A stretch of 64,000 nt of DNA. It comes from Pyrrhosoma nymphula. Lineage: Eukaryota; Arthropoda; Insecta; Odonata; Coenagrionidae. A program made the position numbers and the translations under genes. The DNA lies in the NCBI GenBank assembly GCA_963573305.1, contig OY754329.1, positions 46,272,417-46,336,416 on the forward strand, in the 5' to 3' direction. Below, one piece after another: positions 24,101-34,110 of the stretch; position 1 is the first letter of the stretch; each line of letters starts with the position of its first letter. A model generated the notes under the pieces. The model saw only the letters and a program-made list of their open reading frames with translations, ran no database searches and had not been told where the DNA came from.

Positions 24101-24735
24101 ACTTTCGCGTACGGTTGTCAAGCTCCTAAAGCAGAAGCATTGGAATCTCCTTGTAAAATGCTACTCTACCAACCGTCTGTCCTGAGGGGATGATGAAACC
24201 AAAGCAAGCCTTAAGATGAAAAAATGCGTGTAGTAATAAAAAAATATTCTGCCTTTTGGCATGACCCGTGAACTTCCCCTATGCTGAATGTCGCCCTTAT
24301 TGACCGTAGAAGCATGGTGGCAGTGCTGAAGACTCGCCCTTTGAAATCATAATCTTATATGGAGTACATGAAAAAAATTATGATACTTTTCGCGAGTAAT
24401 AAATACCAAAGATGGAATTCAGAGTTTGTGATTTATCCATTGATACTTAAAACCAACGAATAATACGGGAAAATTAGCAAATCCGAAGAATAAGTGCTTG
24501 AATAAGTTCCCGGAAATAGTTTTCCATATCTCTACGAAATGCGTAAACGGTCGAATTTTGTTAAAACACGCAAAATCCGAAATTATCAAATTTTAGTATC
24601 TGGTGTGGACTGCATTTCACCTTAGGGAGGCTGAAATTTTAAGTTACGGTAGTTTCTTAGGGAGGCTGTTATGTGAAGTTAGGGTACCTAGTTAATTAGT
24701 TTCTTTCAAACTATTTCACCTAGTAAAATTACTTT
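21181..24735. other. Long non-coding stretch
   Basis: AT-rich. A weak LINE-like hint (LGLGKKINSTTKVT, then a broken frame to about 23290) was not strong enough to call. A 10-bp palindrome is listed separately at 23982-24005. Otherwise only short random open frames. Confidence 0.4.
23982..24005. repeat. Palindrome with 10-bp arms
   Basis: TTTCCCTCGA and TCGAGGGAAA flank the spacer ATTC. The sequence AATTCTCGAG also occurs twice here (23972-23981 and 23991-24000). Confidence 0.6.
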
Positions 24736-24739
24736 TCAC

Positions 24740-25140
24740 ACACCTGTTTCCCTGGTTTTAGCGCAAAATCTTTCCGTGGAATAGCATTGGGCCACTTCTT
24801 CAAGGTTTCTTGATCCCTTGGCACCAGAAAGAAGTGAAACTTTTCGGTATTGGTGTTGTACCCCGAGGTACAACCTGGTGTAATTCAATGATGATCAGGC
24901 ATTTTTAAGATTAAGGATATCTTAGAAATACCTCAAAAGACTTCAATAAATCTTTGGGCACTGAAAATCACCAAATATCTTTCCGTGAACGCGCTCTCCA
25001 ACGTACATAATGGCTACTCATAGGGCGTGCAGTTCACCGCCATTTGTTGGTGGAGTTCCGCCGGTGCCATCAATAAGGGTGAAGGAAATTTTATGCAGCC
25101 TCCCGTCCTTTGCTTTCTAAGTTCGTGAATGTTACTCATT
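24740..25140 (-). repeat. Segmental duplication, copy A (THAP fragment plus upstream region)
   Basis: This roughly 400-bp unit is colinear with copy B (25397-27140) once two insertions in B are removed. Matching landmarks in order: the THAP-coding part; a GGCACTGAA...CCAAATATC piece (24958); CTCCAACGTA (25007); CAGTTCACCGCCAT (25030), matching AGTTCACTGCCAT (27029); and GTCCTTTG (25106). Because it lacks insertions, copy A shows the pre-insertion state. Confidence 0.75.
24742..24890 (-). pseudogene. THAP zinc-finger domain fragment, copy A (broken)
   Basis: On the minus strand the frame begins MPDHH, hits TGA where copy B has the first Cys, and goes on TPGCTSGYNTNTEKFHFFLV, PRDQETLKKW and IPRKDF, then GKQVCEK, a TAA, and F. 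The THAP pattern is C-x2-4-C, a conserved Trp, and a distal C-x2-H. Here the first Cys and the final His are both replaced by stop codons, while the second Cys, Trp and third Cys remain. THAP domains bind DNA in P-element transposases and in host regulators derived from them. This fragment cannot make a zinc site. Whether the parent was a transposase or a host gene cannot be told. Confidence 0.65.
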
Positions 25141-25376
25141 CTTGGAGGAAACAATCAATGTGAATGAATCACTGTTTGAGTTTCGTGGAATGAATCATTG
25201 CTATAAATAGGCGGGTGCAATTTTATCTTCTCCTGTTTCCCCTGTGACAATTATCATAATTTTCCCACCGAAGGAGAGATACGTAGCCCATTCTTGAAGA
25301 TAACTCAAGATGAGATCAAAGATAACTGATTTATTGAGCTCTGCAGGGGATAAAGGAGACTGATTGTATCAATTAA

Positions 25377-25559
25377 TTAGTAATGATTATCCATTGTATC
25401 CCTTTGCCCAAGTTTTACAGGAAAATCTTTTCGCGGAATTGCAATGGCCCACTTCTTCAAAGTTTCTTGGTCCCTTGGCACCAGGAAGACGTGCACCTTT
25501 TCCGTGTTGCTGTTGTACCCCGATGTACAACCTGGTGTAAAACAACGATGACCAGGCAT
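25377..25559 (-). pseudogene. THAP zinc-finger domain fragment, copy B
   Basis: A 60-codon minus-strand frame from ATG (25559). It starts MPGHRCFTPGCTSGY, giving an intact first zinc pair (C-x4-C), then HVFLVPRDQETLKKWAIAIP with the conserved Trp, and RKDF. After RKDF the similarity to copy A ends (about 25395), and the distal C-x2-H is absent before the stop. GTAAAA directly after the KDFP codons could be a splice donor, so this could be a first exon. Codon-level agreement with copy A supports a coding ancestor. On its own it is half a THAP domain. Confidence 0.6.
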
Positions 25560-25616
25560 AATTTTAATGATTTAGGCAATCTTAAAAACACCTCAGAAAA
25601 CTTCTTTTATTATTAA

Positions 25617-26118
25617 GAGCCCATTCATGTATTACGTAAGACGTTTTTTTTTGGGGGGGGGGAGGGTTGGGATCATTGTCTTATGTAGGGAGGGGGGGCA
25701 GGGAGTCTGGAACCAATTTACGCAAGATTTTTGGCCGTCATGAAACATTGTATATATCGTTTCCTAATGATCAGTGACATGGAGCGTCCGCTCGTTAATG
25801 GTGTATATTCCGTAATCTCACCGCTACACCAATGCTCCTATTCTGTCGTCTGACTGACTAGCTACATTACCTCCATGCTCAATGAATGTGGTACTCCAAA
25901 ACTGCATAGTTATACGATATCCAGTGCTCAAAGCTGTACGATGGCTTCTATGGAAAGATGGAACTGCGGAAAGCGAGCATTTAACGTCGAGTAGATACAA
26001 ATATCTAATGTCTTACGTAAGACTGAAAGGGAGGGGTTTTTTTGGGAAAATCTTACATTGTCTTACATAGGGGGAGGGGTCAAAAATGGCATAAATCGTC
26101 TTACGCAATACTTGAACA
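25617..26118. mobile_element. MITE-like insertion 1 in duplication copy B
   Basis: Roughly 500 bp absent from copy A. The ends are imperfect inverted repeats: left TTCATGTATTACGTAAGAC; right, reverse-complemented, TTCAAGTATTGCGTAAGAC. The left flank is TTAA (25613-25616) and the right flank CTAA (26119-26122), possibly a decayed TTAA duplication. Both ends also carry G-rich direct repeats (GTCTTATGTAGGG and GTCTTACATAGGG). There is no transposase. Superfamily is uncertain; the TTAA hint would suggest piggyBac. Confidence 0.65.
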
Positions 26119-26188
26119 CTAAGGCACTGAAGATAACCAAAATATCCTTCCGTCAACGCGATCTCCAACGTAAATTACGGCTACTAAG

Positions 26189-27019
26189 TTAGTCCAGGAA
26201 ATGAAGGGGTTTTAGACGACATGAAAGAGGCCAGAGACGGAACTTCAGGGATATAGAAGGTAAATATACTAAAAGTCCCTGCGCCTTCGAGGTGAGCTCC
26301 CCGAATGGGTGGGCGCTGGAGGTCATTTTTTAAATTTTCGGTTATATCTCGAAAACGGTACGTCGTGACAAAAAAGTTATTCCTTTCAAATTTAAAGCTT
26401 AAAAATATCTCACAGTTCCGTCTTACCATTTATGTATTTTTACAAAATATACGGGCAAAAATAATATTAAACCCTGGCATATCGGGAAAGATCGATGTGC
26501 AATTATCTTCTGAAATACGGGAATCTCCCCGAAATATTGAAATTACTTAACTTTTGGCCAACTGAAGATAAAATATAAAATAATATCTCATCTAAAAGGT
26601 ATTTACATTATATGCAACATTACTTCAGAGAACTTTGAAGGAAAAGAAAAGGAAAATATTGTTTAAAAAAACGTAAGGAGATTAGGCATTTTGCAAAATA
26701 TTTGCTATTTTCGATAGGAAATATCTCCATAACTATGAGAGATAGAATAAAACGCATGAGGAATTATCTTGTAGGAAATTTAATAAGAATTTTTAATTTA
26801 ATATGAATAACGTTTTCATCACGACACTCCTTTTTCGAGATATAATCGAAAATTCAAAAAAGGGACCTTCTGCGCCCCCCGTTAGGGGGGCTCACTCCGT
26901 TGGTGCGGGGACTTTTAGTATGGTTACTTTCTGTATACTCCAAATACATCCCTAAAGTTTCGTCTCTGCCCTCTTCCATGCCGTCTACAACCCACTTGGG
27001 CCTTCATTGACGGGACTAA
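26189..27019. mobile_element. MITE-like insertion 2 with ~210-bp terminal inverted repeats
   Basis: Roughly 830 bp absent from copy A. The left end (TTAGTCC..., 26189-26400) and right end (...GGACTAA, 26805-27019) are clearly related reverse complements. They share AATGAAGG, GACG-CATG-AAGAGG-CAGAGACG, ATACTAAAAGTCCC, and the inner TTTTCG-TTATATCTCGAAAA box followed by GTCGTGA and GTTATTC. The interior is AT-rich and non-coding. The empty site in copy A reads GGCTACTCATAGGG. A short ACTA duplication is possible but overlaps the ends. The open frames 26184-26550 lie inside the element and are not genes. Confidence 0.75.
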
Positions 27020-27140
27020 TAGGGCGAGTAGTTCACTGCCATCTGTCGGTGGATGTGTGCCGGTGCGGACAATAAAGGTGACGGAAAATTTAGACAGTTT
27101 CCAGTCCTTTGGGCATGACGCTATGAATGGTTTCCATTAT

Positions 27141-28080
27141 TTTAAAATTTTAATTGGCTCAAAGAATTTAATTCCACAAAGCAGGTTAAATAACTTATAT
27201 CAAGCCTGTCCAGCAGGTATTGGATTACATTTTCTGAGCACAGGTAGCTCCATCTATAGTTGCAGTGGATTTAACAATGGTATATTACGAATTTAAGCAA
27301 GTCGTTTTATGCCTTCAGTCACACTTATTTTTTAATTATAATTTTCCCTGGTTTTCTGAAAATCATTGTCACCACAGATGTCAATTTGCCAAACATTTCA
27401 AGAGAAACAATTGATAACGCCTTCCGATGTTCCTCCACACTTCTTAAACATTGGTTGGCCTCCATGTTTGAAAATTATTAAGATATCGGGGTAGGAATTT
27501 CTTAATTGTTTCACAAATAATTCTAGTACAGCTCGTAGCACTTAGGTAATTAATATTTTGGAGTCCTTCCAAGTCTCCAGGTAATGTTGCGTGAATTTCT
27601 TTCCTAGTGCTTTTTGTTTATGGTTTCTGACGAGAATTGGCTATCTTCATTGCTATTGTCCTATTTCCTCTGAAATGTAGTTATAATTCATGAATAACGT
27701 TAATCAGATCTCCTTGACTTTTGACTGCTAAATTAATATATGTACGTAGCTGGTGAGTGAACCCTAATTAAAACTATGGAGTAATATACATTTGTAGGTA
27801 TACAAATATTCTGGCCATTCCTTAATTAAAATATCAAATAACTAATGACAAGAGCAAAATCTGAAGATTCAGACGATATTGTGTGGAAACGAAATATCAC
27901 TGAGAGGGAGTCTTGAAAAAATATAGAAGAGAATGCTTTACTTTTTAATATGGGGTGACCTTTGTATGATTCGGTTACTTAGTGATAGCGGAAAGAGGAT
28001 GTGCCTTTGAGATGTGTGTATGGTGAAGATTGCAGAGGGATAATTGGACTGGCAAGAAAGACAAACGAGAAATTGATAAA
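27141..28080. other. Non-coding stretch
   Basis: Nothing recognised. One open frame (27057-27296) begins inside the duplication and has no signature. Confidence 0.4.
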
Positions 28081-28082
28081 TT

Positions 28083-28180
28083 TTGAGAATACCGGGACTA
28101 GCGTCGGTATTACTTTTACGGAGTCATCCGCAAGTGCAAAACTTTTCCTCGATGGAAATAACCCACCTTTATGATGAATT
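28083..28180 (-). repeat. tRNA-SINE tail fragment
   Basis: GGACTAGCGTCGGTATTAC, TTTTACGGAGTCATCC and GCAAGTGCAAAAC match the body of the SINE copies at 60955 and 61263 (ACTAGCCGCGGTATTGCC, TTTACGGCG, ACCCGCAAGTGCAC). The tRNA-like head is missing. Confidence 0.6.
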
Positions 28181-28199
28181 CTTGGATATGGAAGGGGAT

Positions 28200-31100
28200 A
28201 AAAGGAGACGCTGGACGTAGGTACGCTGAAGGTAACAAAAATGGCTGGAGAATACTAAGAGGTAAAAGAATGCTGAATTAGGTGGTAGAGGAGAGAATAC
28301 TTGTTAAACGCGGAAGGGAATGAAAGTAGGATTCTCGTAAGCCACGAGAAGAGGAAAAAAAGTGGAGGAAGTCGAGAGAAACTTATTGGCGGGAAGTTAC
28401 ATAGTCATGAGAAGGAGAGATTAAAAATCCCAAAATAAATGTTTATTTGGAGACTGTCCATACACCTTATCAATCATCTTAATTTAATTTAATGAAAATC
28501 GTTACTAGTAAGCGATCGACTGGTTAGGATAATTGCTAGGGTATATATTTAATGAATATTTATTTTTGGGAAGTTTGGAGTGGGAATGTGCGCACGATGT
28601 GCATCACGAGAAATGGAGACCGTAATGGTTAGCAGGTTGCAGTTGCGCCCTCATCTAAATAGAATTCTCATATTTTTGTGTAGCATTGATTTTTAAAACT
28701 TTTTTTACCTCTAGATTTTGCCCCTGAAAAGTCACCACCCGAACGTAAAATGAAAGGTTGAACGTCGGATCTTCAGCTGTTTGAGAGCAAACGATGGGTT
28801 TCCCGCGAGTTTACTTGGTCACTCGACCGCTACGACGTGGGTATCCGGGTCAGGCTTACAGTGTGTCAAATTGCTATCCTTTATTCTTCTGTATTTGGAT
28901 GCGGATGTTTTCAATCCACTTCAAATTTCTACTCGCGTCTATATTTTTCTCGTTGCCTTCAATTGCTTTGATTCCTCACATTATGTGCGGAATCAGTATA
29001 AAGAAGTGATACATTCACTTAAGTCCGGTTTTATAATCTCTGGTTTAATATTTCCTCGGAATACCGCTAATAAGGTACGTTCTCCTTTCAATAAAGCCCA
29101 CGTTCACGTACCGACAGCCTGATTTAATTGACAAAATCCTCTCTCAGTTTTGACGATCTGTAGGAAAACGTAAACCTCACATTTCAACCCTGGGCGTGCA
29201 AATTCAATTAATGTATGGATAGATATTTGCTTACAGCTTAAGGTTGTTGGAAACCACATTTCTGGTGTCAAATGTAGTTTCGGCTTTATAAATACAAATA
29301 AGAAGGTACCTAATTAGCCTGCAAACATAAACGTAATTCTAAGCAATATAACTTTAGTGGTGTACCCAAAAAGGAAGTGCACACTGATGTGCAAAATTAT
29401 CAGTGAAAAAAGTAGGTAATTCGTACGGATTGGGAAAAGAACCTAAGTTTCTCAAACTAGCGTCCATTTATTTATCCATGTAAGCTATCCAGGAGTTCGT
29501 TCCGCTGTGAGCATCGGATATGCTTTAAGGTGGTTGGGGCGGCAATCGTTGATCGTGAGTTCTCATTTAGATAATTTATTAAGTAAGCATGAAAACATTT
29601 TTTGACCACATTTAATGATTACTATATTTTTTCGCGTTTAGAGGAAATCTGGACGCAAGTAGGTAATCGAATTATTACAAAATATATGCCATAAAGTTAC
29701 GTGTTAAAGTAGCATTGAATTTCCAAAAACCAAATCGGTATGACATATTATTTTCACTTTTAACCATGGATATTAATAATGAGAACAAGCATACAAAGTT
29801 TCACGCAAATCTGTACACACATAAAATCTCTTTAACAAACTTAAAGGAACTAGTTGATCTCTCGATTATCGCATGTACTATTTCACTGAGTATTCGAATT
29901 CCTGCGTATGGTGCCCGCAGCCCTTAAGGTTAAAGCCACTTATAAAAACTGGTTTATATACCTATGAGGAATTCAAAGCTGTGAAGGGGTTGCAAAACTG
30001 GGTGGCACATGAAGCGTGACACCAAGGAGAGAAAAGTATAAGAGAGAGGTAGGATAATGACCAAGAGCATCTGAAGAGACCTCGTAAGAGGCTTATGGTG
30101 CATCTGCTCGCTCATTTAACCCTTTGTTTATATGTGATCTTAAGTCTTTAATCTGTTCCCGAAAAATATTCAGAACATTAGAAATATTAAAAATTACTCA
30201 AGACACATTATACAATGGATTATGAAAGTTTATATGCTTCATTTAATCACATGCTGCTTAAAATTTGTTTTTATTTATGAGAAACAATATTCTTTATTAT
30301 TTCCCGACATGCTTTCAATATGATATTAATTTAACATTTTGCTTCGGAAATTTAGTAGGTAACAGTTGCGCTCAATATTTATTAAATTTCGTTAGCTGAG
30401 CGAGTTTTATCTCAGCTGTTATTATTATATTTATGACTAGGCGTTCTGTTAAATAGTGGTGCTCCAATTACAGGGTAGATATATGGGGTACACAAAGCTC
30501 CAGGATCTATTATTTATGTTAGTATTAAGTTGCCATATTTACTGTGTATCATTTTTCTAAAACTTGTGGTGAAATAGTGACACTCTTTGCATTATGTAAT
30601 TTTTTGTTGTAATTTAAGTATTGGAGCAGTAAGTATTCATTCATTCAAGACATTTTCAGTGAAAAATCACTCGCCTGGTTATTAATCGTGAATTGCACGC
30701 GCGTGAGTGTATAAAAATACAAAATTCTCCGAGATCGTGGCATGTGATTGTTCTAAGCTTTATTGTTCATTTGACTTATGAGGTGACTTTAAGTATAATG
30801 TAGCTGAAAATACGTTATGTAATGTATCTTTAGTCATACTCTTGTCACTTTGAGAAATCATTCTTTGCGTAAAATATTGCCTATACACGCGGCAACTCAT
30901 TTGTGGTTACGTATTTTCTTTGGCACGAACTTTTCCTGTCTTGGACCATAAAATTAAAACATTTGATTAATTATTAACCATGAAGGTTTATCATAATAAT
31001 AGGAAAGATGAAAGATGATGAATCTGGAGAACAGAACACGAAAGAACTAGAACTTGAAATATTAAGCAAGGAATCATAATTTTACATTGGTACTACTTAC

Positions 31101-32889
31101 AAAATACGTATAAATCGAAAATTATGAGGACAAATCACGAAATGTTATACGACGTGAAAGGAAACATTTCATGCGATAGACTATTTCGGCCAGTCCCCAA
31201 AAAATAGGCTTAACTTTCACGTTCCAAATTGGCATTTTCTCTTTAGTTCGTGGTCCCATAGGTTGAAGTAATTTGCGCCGCATGAAGAAAATAATGTTGT
31301 TCCCAGGGAGATGACCAGCGAAAAATTAAAATATCTGAGACGAAGATATTGAACACACAGTCGAGGGCCTCTTCTCCTTTCTCACTCCACCCAACGTTGG
31401 CCGTGTGGGTGGAGTATAACCTGTTGAGTCAACGGGAGACGACAGGCCCCAAATGTAAACAATCATGCAGGTACCTCAACTTTGGAAAGGTTCAAGTGCT
31501 AGGGATTCCACCTGCAGTCATTTTTTGATATTCCTGTAGAGCTTTTGGACAGACGCCGTGTTACAGCTCATTAATGGCTCCTGTGATATATCGTGCTCCA
31601 CAATAATTATGAGTTTGTGGCATATTTGCAAAACCAACTGTAATTCTAGCGCCAGTGGTGGTCGATGGAAATATCAAATAAATGAGTTTCGGTGAGCCCC
31701 CACCTTAGAAGCTCTGACGAAAGTGTGAAGAGTAGAACGTAACGGAGACAAATAAGTTTATTTAACGAATCGGCGCAGTCTCCGGTTTTTAATAAATAGT
31801 ATCCTACAGTCCCAAAATCGTCCATTGCGCATCAGCCACCAGATTTGGCGAGATCTGTACGATCTGGCTATTATGCCTAGTCTCAATGCAATTCCGCAAT
31901 GGCCCTCTATCGTCTTGAAGTTGGATCAAAGATTGTGAAGGATCAGTGTTACATGAAAGGCATGTTGAGGACATGAGTAAAGTTGATGATGAGCTGTATG
32001 TCAAGCTCCTCTGTCCAATAACCCGCCTGTCGGACAGTAGTACGTAGAATAAGCGGAACATTAGTGTGGACCTTTGGATCCACGCCATCATAAGTTCTCT
32101 TTTGATTGTGCACTTCGATGTGCTACATGTCTTTGTTTAATTATTACGCAATTTCTCAACATGTATTCGGACATATACACTGAGTACCTTGAGCTGAGAA
32201 AACTTGGTGGTGATATACTACCCAAAAACCGAGCTAGCAAGAGGTGAAAACCGTGATATTTTTGTGGTATTATTTTCAGAGAGGAACAAAAAAAGAGGAA
32301 GTGGCAATAATTCGTTTAAGGGGCCGTCGTACATAGCTGTTTTCAGACTTATTTTTATTGAAAGAATGCTCTAACCAGAATCAAGGTATTGAAACGCAGT
32401 TTTCTGTATTTATAGTAGCATGGATAAAACTAGAGTTTTATTATGAAATAAATTCATTGGCAAGCCTTGTTGAAATCATATGCTATTGCAAAGATAGATC
32501 TTTTTGTATCACTCTTTGAGAAACAGAGTGGCCATTATTTTTGCTTCACTTATTCTAGGCTAGAACTTTTTTGCTTTGCCTGCTCATTCTCGAAAATAAT
32601 TGGTTAAACTTAAATGACATATTGTTAAGGGTTCGAGAAATTAATTGAAGTACGTCGCTGACTTCTGCCCAAGGATATGCCTCAAGCACTATGAAAATCA
32701 CCGAAGTTCGAACTAGAACGCACCGTTATAAAAATTCAACTTCCGAGTTTACAGAGGGAAAATAGGGGATATTAAACCTCGCTCCTCTGGGATATAGAAT
32801 TCATATTGCTTGTATCTAGCCATATTTTAAGGAAGCCCACGCATTTTGCTCCTGATCTGAAATTTCCACAGAAAGTTTCTACTTTTATA
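28200..32889. other. Long non-coding stretch
   Basis: Several short open frames (28781-29122, 29715-29927, 31804-32091) show no domain. At 31950-32091 on the minus strand the peptide stretch around TTVRQAGYWTEELDIQL looks less random than average, but the frame breaks at once. Nothing is called. Confidence 0.4.
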
Positions 32890-32899
32890 GTTCATATGG
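32890..32899. repeat. Target-site duplication of PLE, left copy
   Basis: GTTCATATGG, repeated exactly at 34101-34110. Confidence 0.65.
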
Positions 32900-32948
32900 A
32901 AGTAATAAGAACTAAGATATTACAATTTTCCACTGATAAAGTTTTAAT

Positions 32949-32982
32949 CGCCCCGGGTTTCGATGCACTGCATCATCATCAG
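32949..32982 (-). ncRNA. Hammerhead-like core in PLE left arm (mutated)
   Basis: Minus strand: CTGATGA, T, GATGC-AGT-GCATC (a perfect 5-bp stem), GAAA, CCCGGG, then GC instead of TC. Loss of the T at the cleavage triplet should inactivate it. It is the inverted partner of the copy at 33981-34013. Confidence 0.4.
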
Positions 32983-33114
32983 GTACATATATTTGTACAT
33001 CAAGGTATATATACAAGAGAAGGTGGGTGAGGGAGGTTAGGAAAGTGGAGGGAGGGAGTGGGGAAGGGGAAAAATTTCAAGGGGGGAGGGAGTTTTATTT
33101 ACACAAGAAAAACG

Positions 33115-33480
33115 TTAACATTTGAATTTTGAAAAAAACCAAAAATTCGTTGAGGTGATGAAATAATTTTGGTTAGCACAAATGTTGAGCAAAGAACACA
33201 TTTCTGTGATGTGAAGTGCGTTGACATTAGCCTTGGTTAGTAAATCTCGCGCGTGAAGTAACGCTTCTCGCGTCGGAATAGAGGTGAATAAGTTACATAC
33301 ATAAAAGGAAACCAACTTGGCATTAGGCGGTAAAGTAATAATCTGGAGTCGTTCCGACAAGGAAACCGAGTTTTTGATGTCATATTTAGGTTTAAAATTT
33401 GAGTTGACGATAAATCAAGTTCAATTTGGAGGATAGTCTTTCAGTTTAAAGTTTTGCTCTCACTCAACAAAGGCCGTAAA
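33115..33480 (-). pseudogene. PLE reverse transcriptase, N-terminal part
   Basis: The minus-strand frame 33115-33360 contains KLVSFYVCNLFTSIPTREAL (RT motif A region; the family has LVSFDV-SLFTSIP, so the catalytic Asp is replaced by Tyr here), then LLNICANQNYF, the strand that precedes motif B in PLEs. Upstream, PKYDIKNS in the same frame continues the match to about 33400, and stops lie further up. Just after NYF the frame runs into the arm sequence, so motifs B and C were deleted. Inactive. Confidence 0.75.
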
Positions 33481-33847
33481 TTAGACTCAATGGAGCAGCT
33501 AGAAATCATCCAACGGAGAAAAAAGAAGTTCCCCCTCCTGAACGATGTACAGTTTTACTATTCCCCCTCCCCCCTCCTGTAAATCACCTTCCTTTAGTGC
33601 GTGAGTTTGCACCCTGCAACTAAGTGTATAAAATTTCCCTGTGCTCTAACTCCCCCCTTTCCCGCTGTTGTATTGGAGCATATTGGTCGGGCTCCAGGCA
33701 TCAAGAAGACTGAACACACGCCGTGGGACACTCCTCAAAGAACCCCCCTTTTTGTTTTATACACAGTGTCGTCTACTGTTGTGTACCCCACAAAAATTCT
33801 CCAGTAACCAGTGACAAAATGTAATTTTCCAATGCTTGTCCCTTTCT

Positions 33848-33864
33848 CCCCCCCCCCCCCCCCC
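33848..33864 (+). repeat. Poly-C run (17 C)
   Basis: Uninterrupted homopolymer inside the PLE, at the inner edge of the right arm. Its length may be unreliable in the assembly. Confidence 0.8.
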
Positions 33865-33980
33865 TCGACGCGCCGCGGGACATCACCTCAACGAATTTTT
33901 GGTTTTTTCAAAATTCAAATGTTTACGTTTTTCTTGTGTAAATAAAACCTTGTAGTACCTTGATGTACAAATATATGTAC

Positions 33981-34013
33981 CTGATGATGATGCAGTGCAT
34001 CGAAACCCGGGTC
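33981..34013 (+). ncRNA. Hammerhead-like core in PLE right arm
   Basis: CTGATGA (33981-33987), one T, GATGC-AGT-GCATC hairpin (33989-34001), GAAA (34002-34005), palindrome CCCGGG (34006-34011), TC (34012-34013). All invariant positions of a hammerhead core are present and in order. I could find only one base pair of stem I around it, and the extra T before stem II is unusual, so activity is doubtful. Confidence 0.45.
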
Positions 34014-34100
34014 GATTAAAACTTTATCAGTGGAAAATTGTAATATCTTAGTTCTTATTATGTTCATATTCCGCAATCTCGCCTGATTCCTCCTCTTTTT

Positions 34101-34110
34101 GTTCATATGG
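34101..34110. repeat. Target-site duplication of PLE, right copy
   Basis: GTTCATATGG, identical to 32890-32899. Confidence 0.65.

Larger units (their letters stand above)
25397..27140 (-). repeat. Segmental duplication, copy B, split by two insertions
   Basis: Same landmarks and order as copy A (24740-25140), in direct orientation, but interrupted at about 25617-26118 and 26189-27019. The three remaining pieces (25397-25616, 26119-26188, 27020-27140) rebuild a unit of about 410 bp. Confidence 0.75.
32900..34100 (-). mobile_element. Truncated Penelope-like element with inverted terminal arms
   Basis: About 1.2 kb between 10-bp direct repeats. The left arm (about 32906-33160) and right arm (about 33882-34066) are inverted copies sharing AATAAGAACTAAG, TTTTCCACTGATAAAG, the CCCGGGTTTCGATGCA hammerhead-like block, a TACATATATTTGTACAT piece, and TTTACACAAGAAAAACGT with CAAAAATTCGTTGAGGTGATG. 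The left arm carries an extra G-rich insert of about 75 bp (33020-33092). Between the arms is a minus-strand PLE RT fragment, plus about 350 bp of unrecognised sequence ending in a run of 17 C (33848-33864). Inverted pLTR-like arms are a known PLE habit. There is no GIY-YIG segment, so the copy is internally deleted. Confidence 0.7.

Noticed and set aside
27900..28440. Possible LINE-like purine-rich region around the SINE tail
   Set aside because: No ordered motifs. The resemblance is mainly composition (Glu, Lys, Arg codons).
31804..32091. 95-codon minus-strand open frame
   Set aside because: Serine-rich, no domain; the more protein-like alternative frame stops after about 47 codons.
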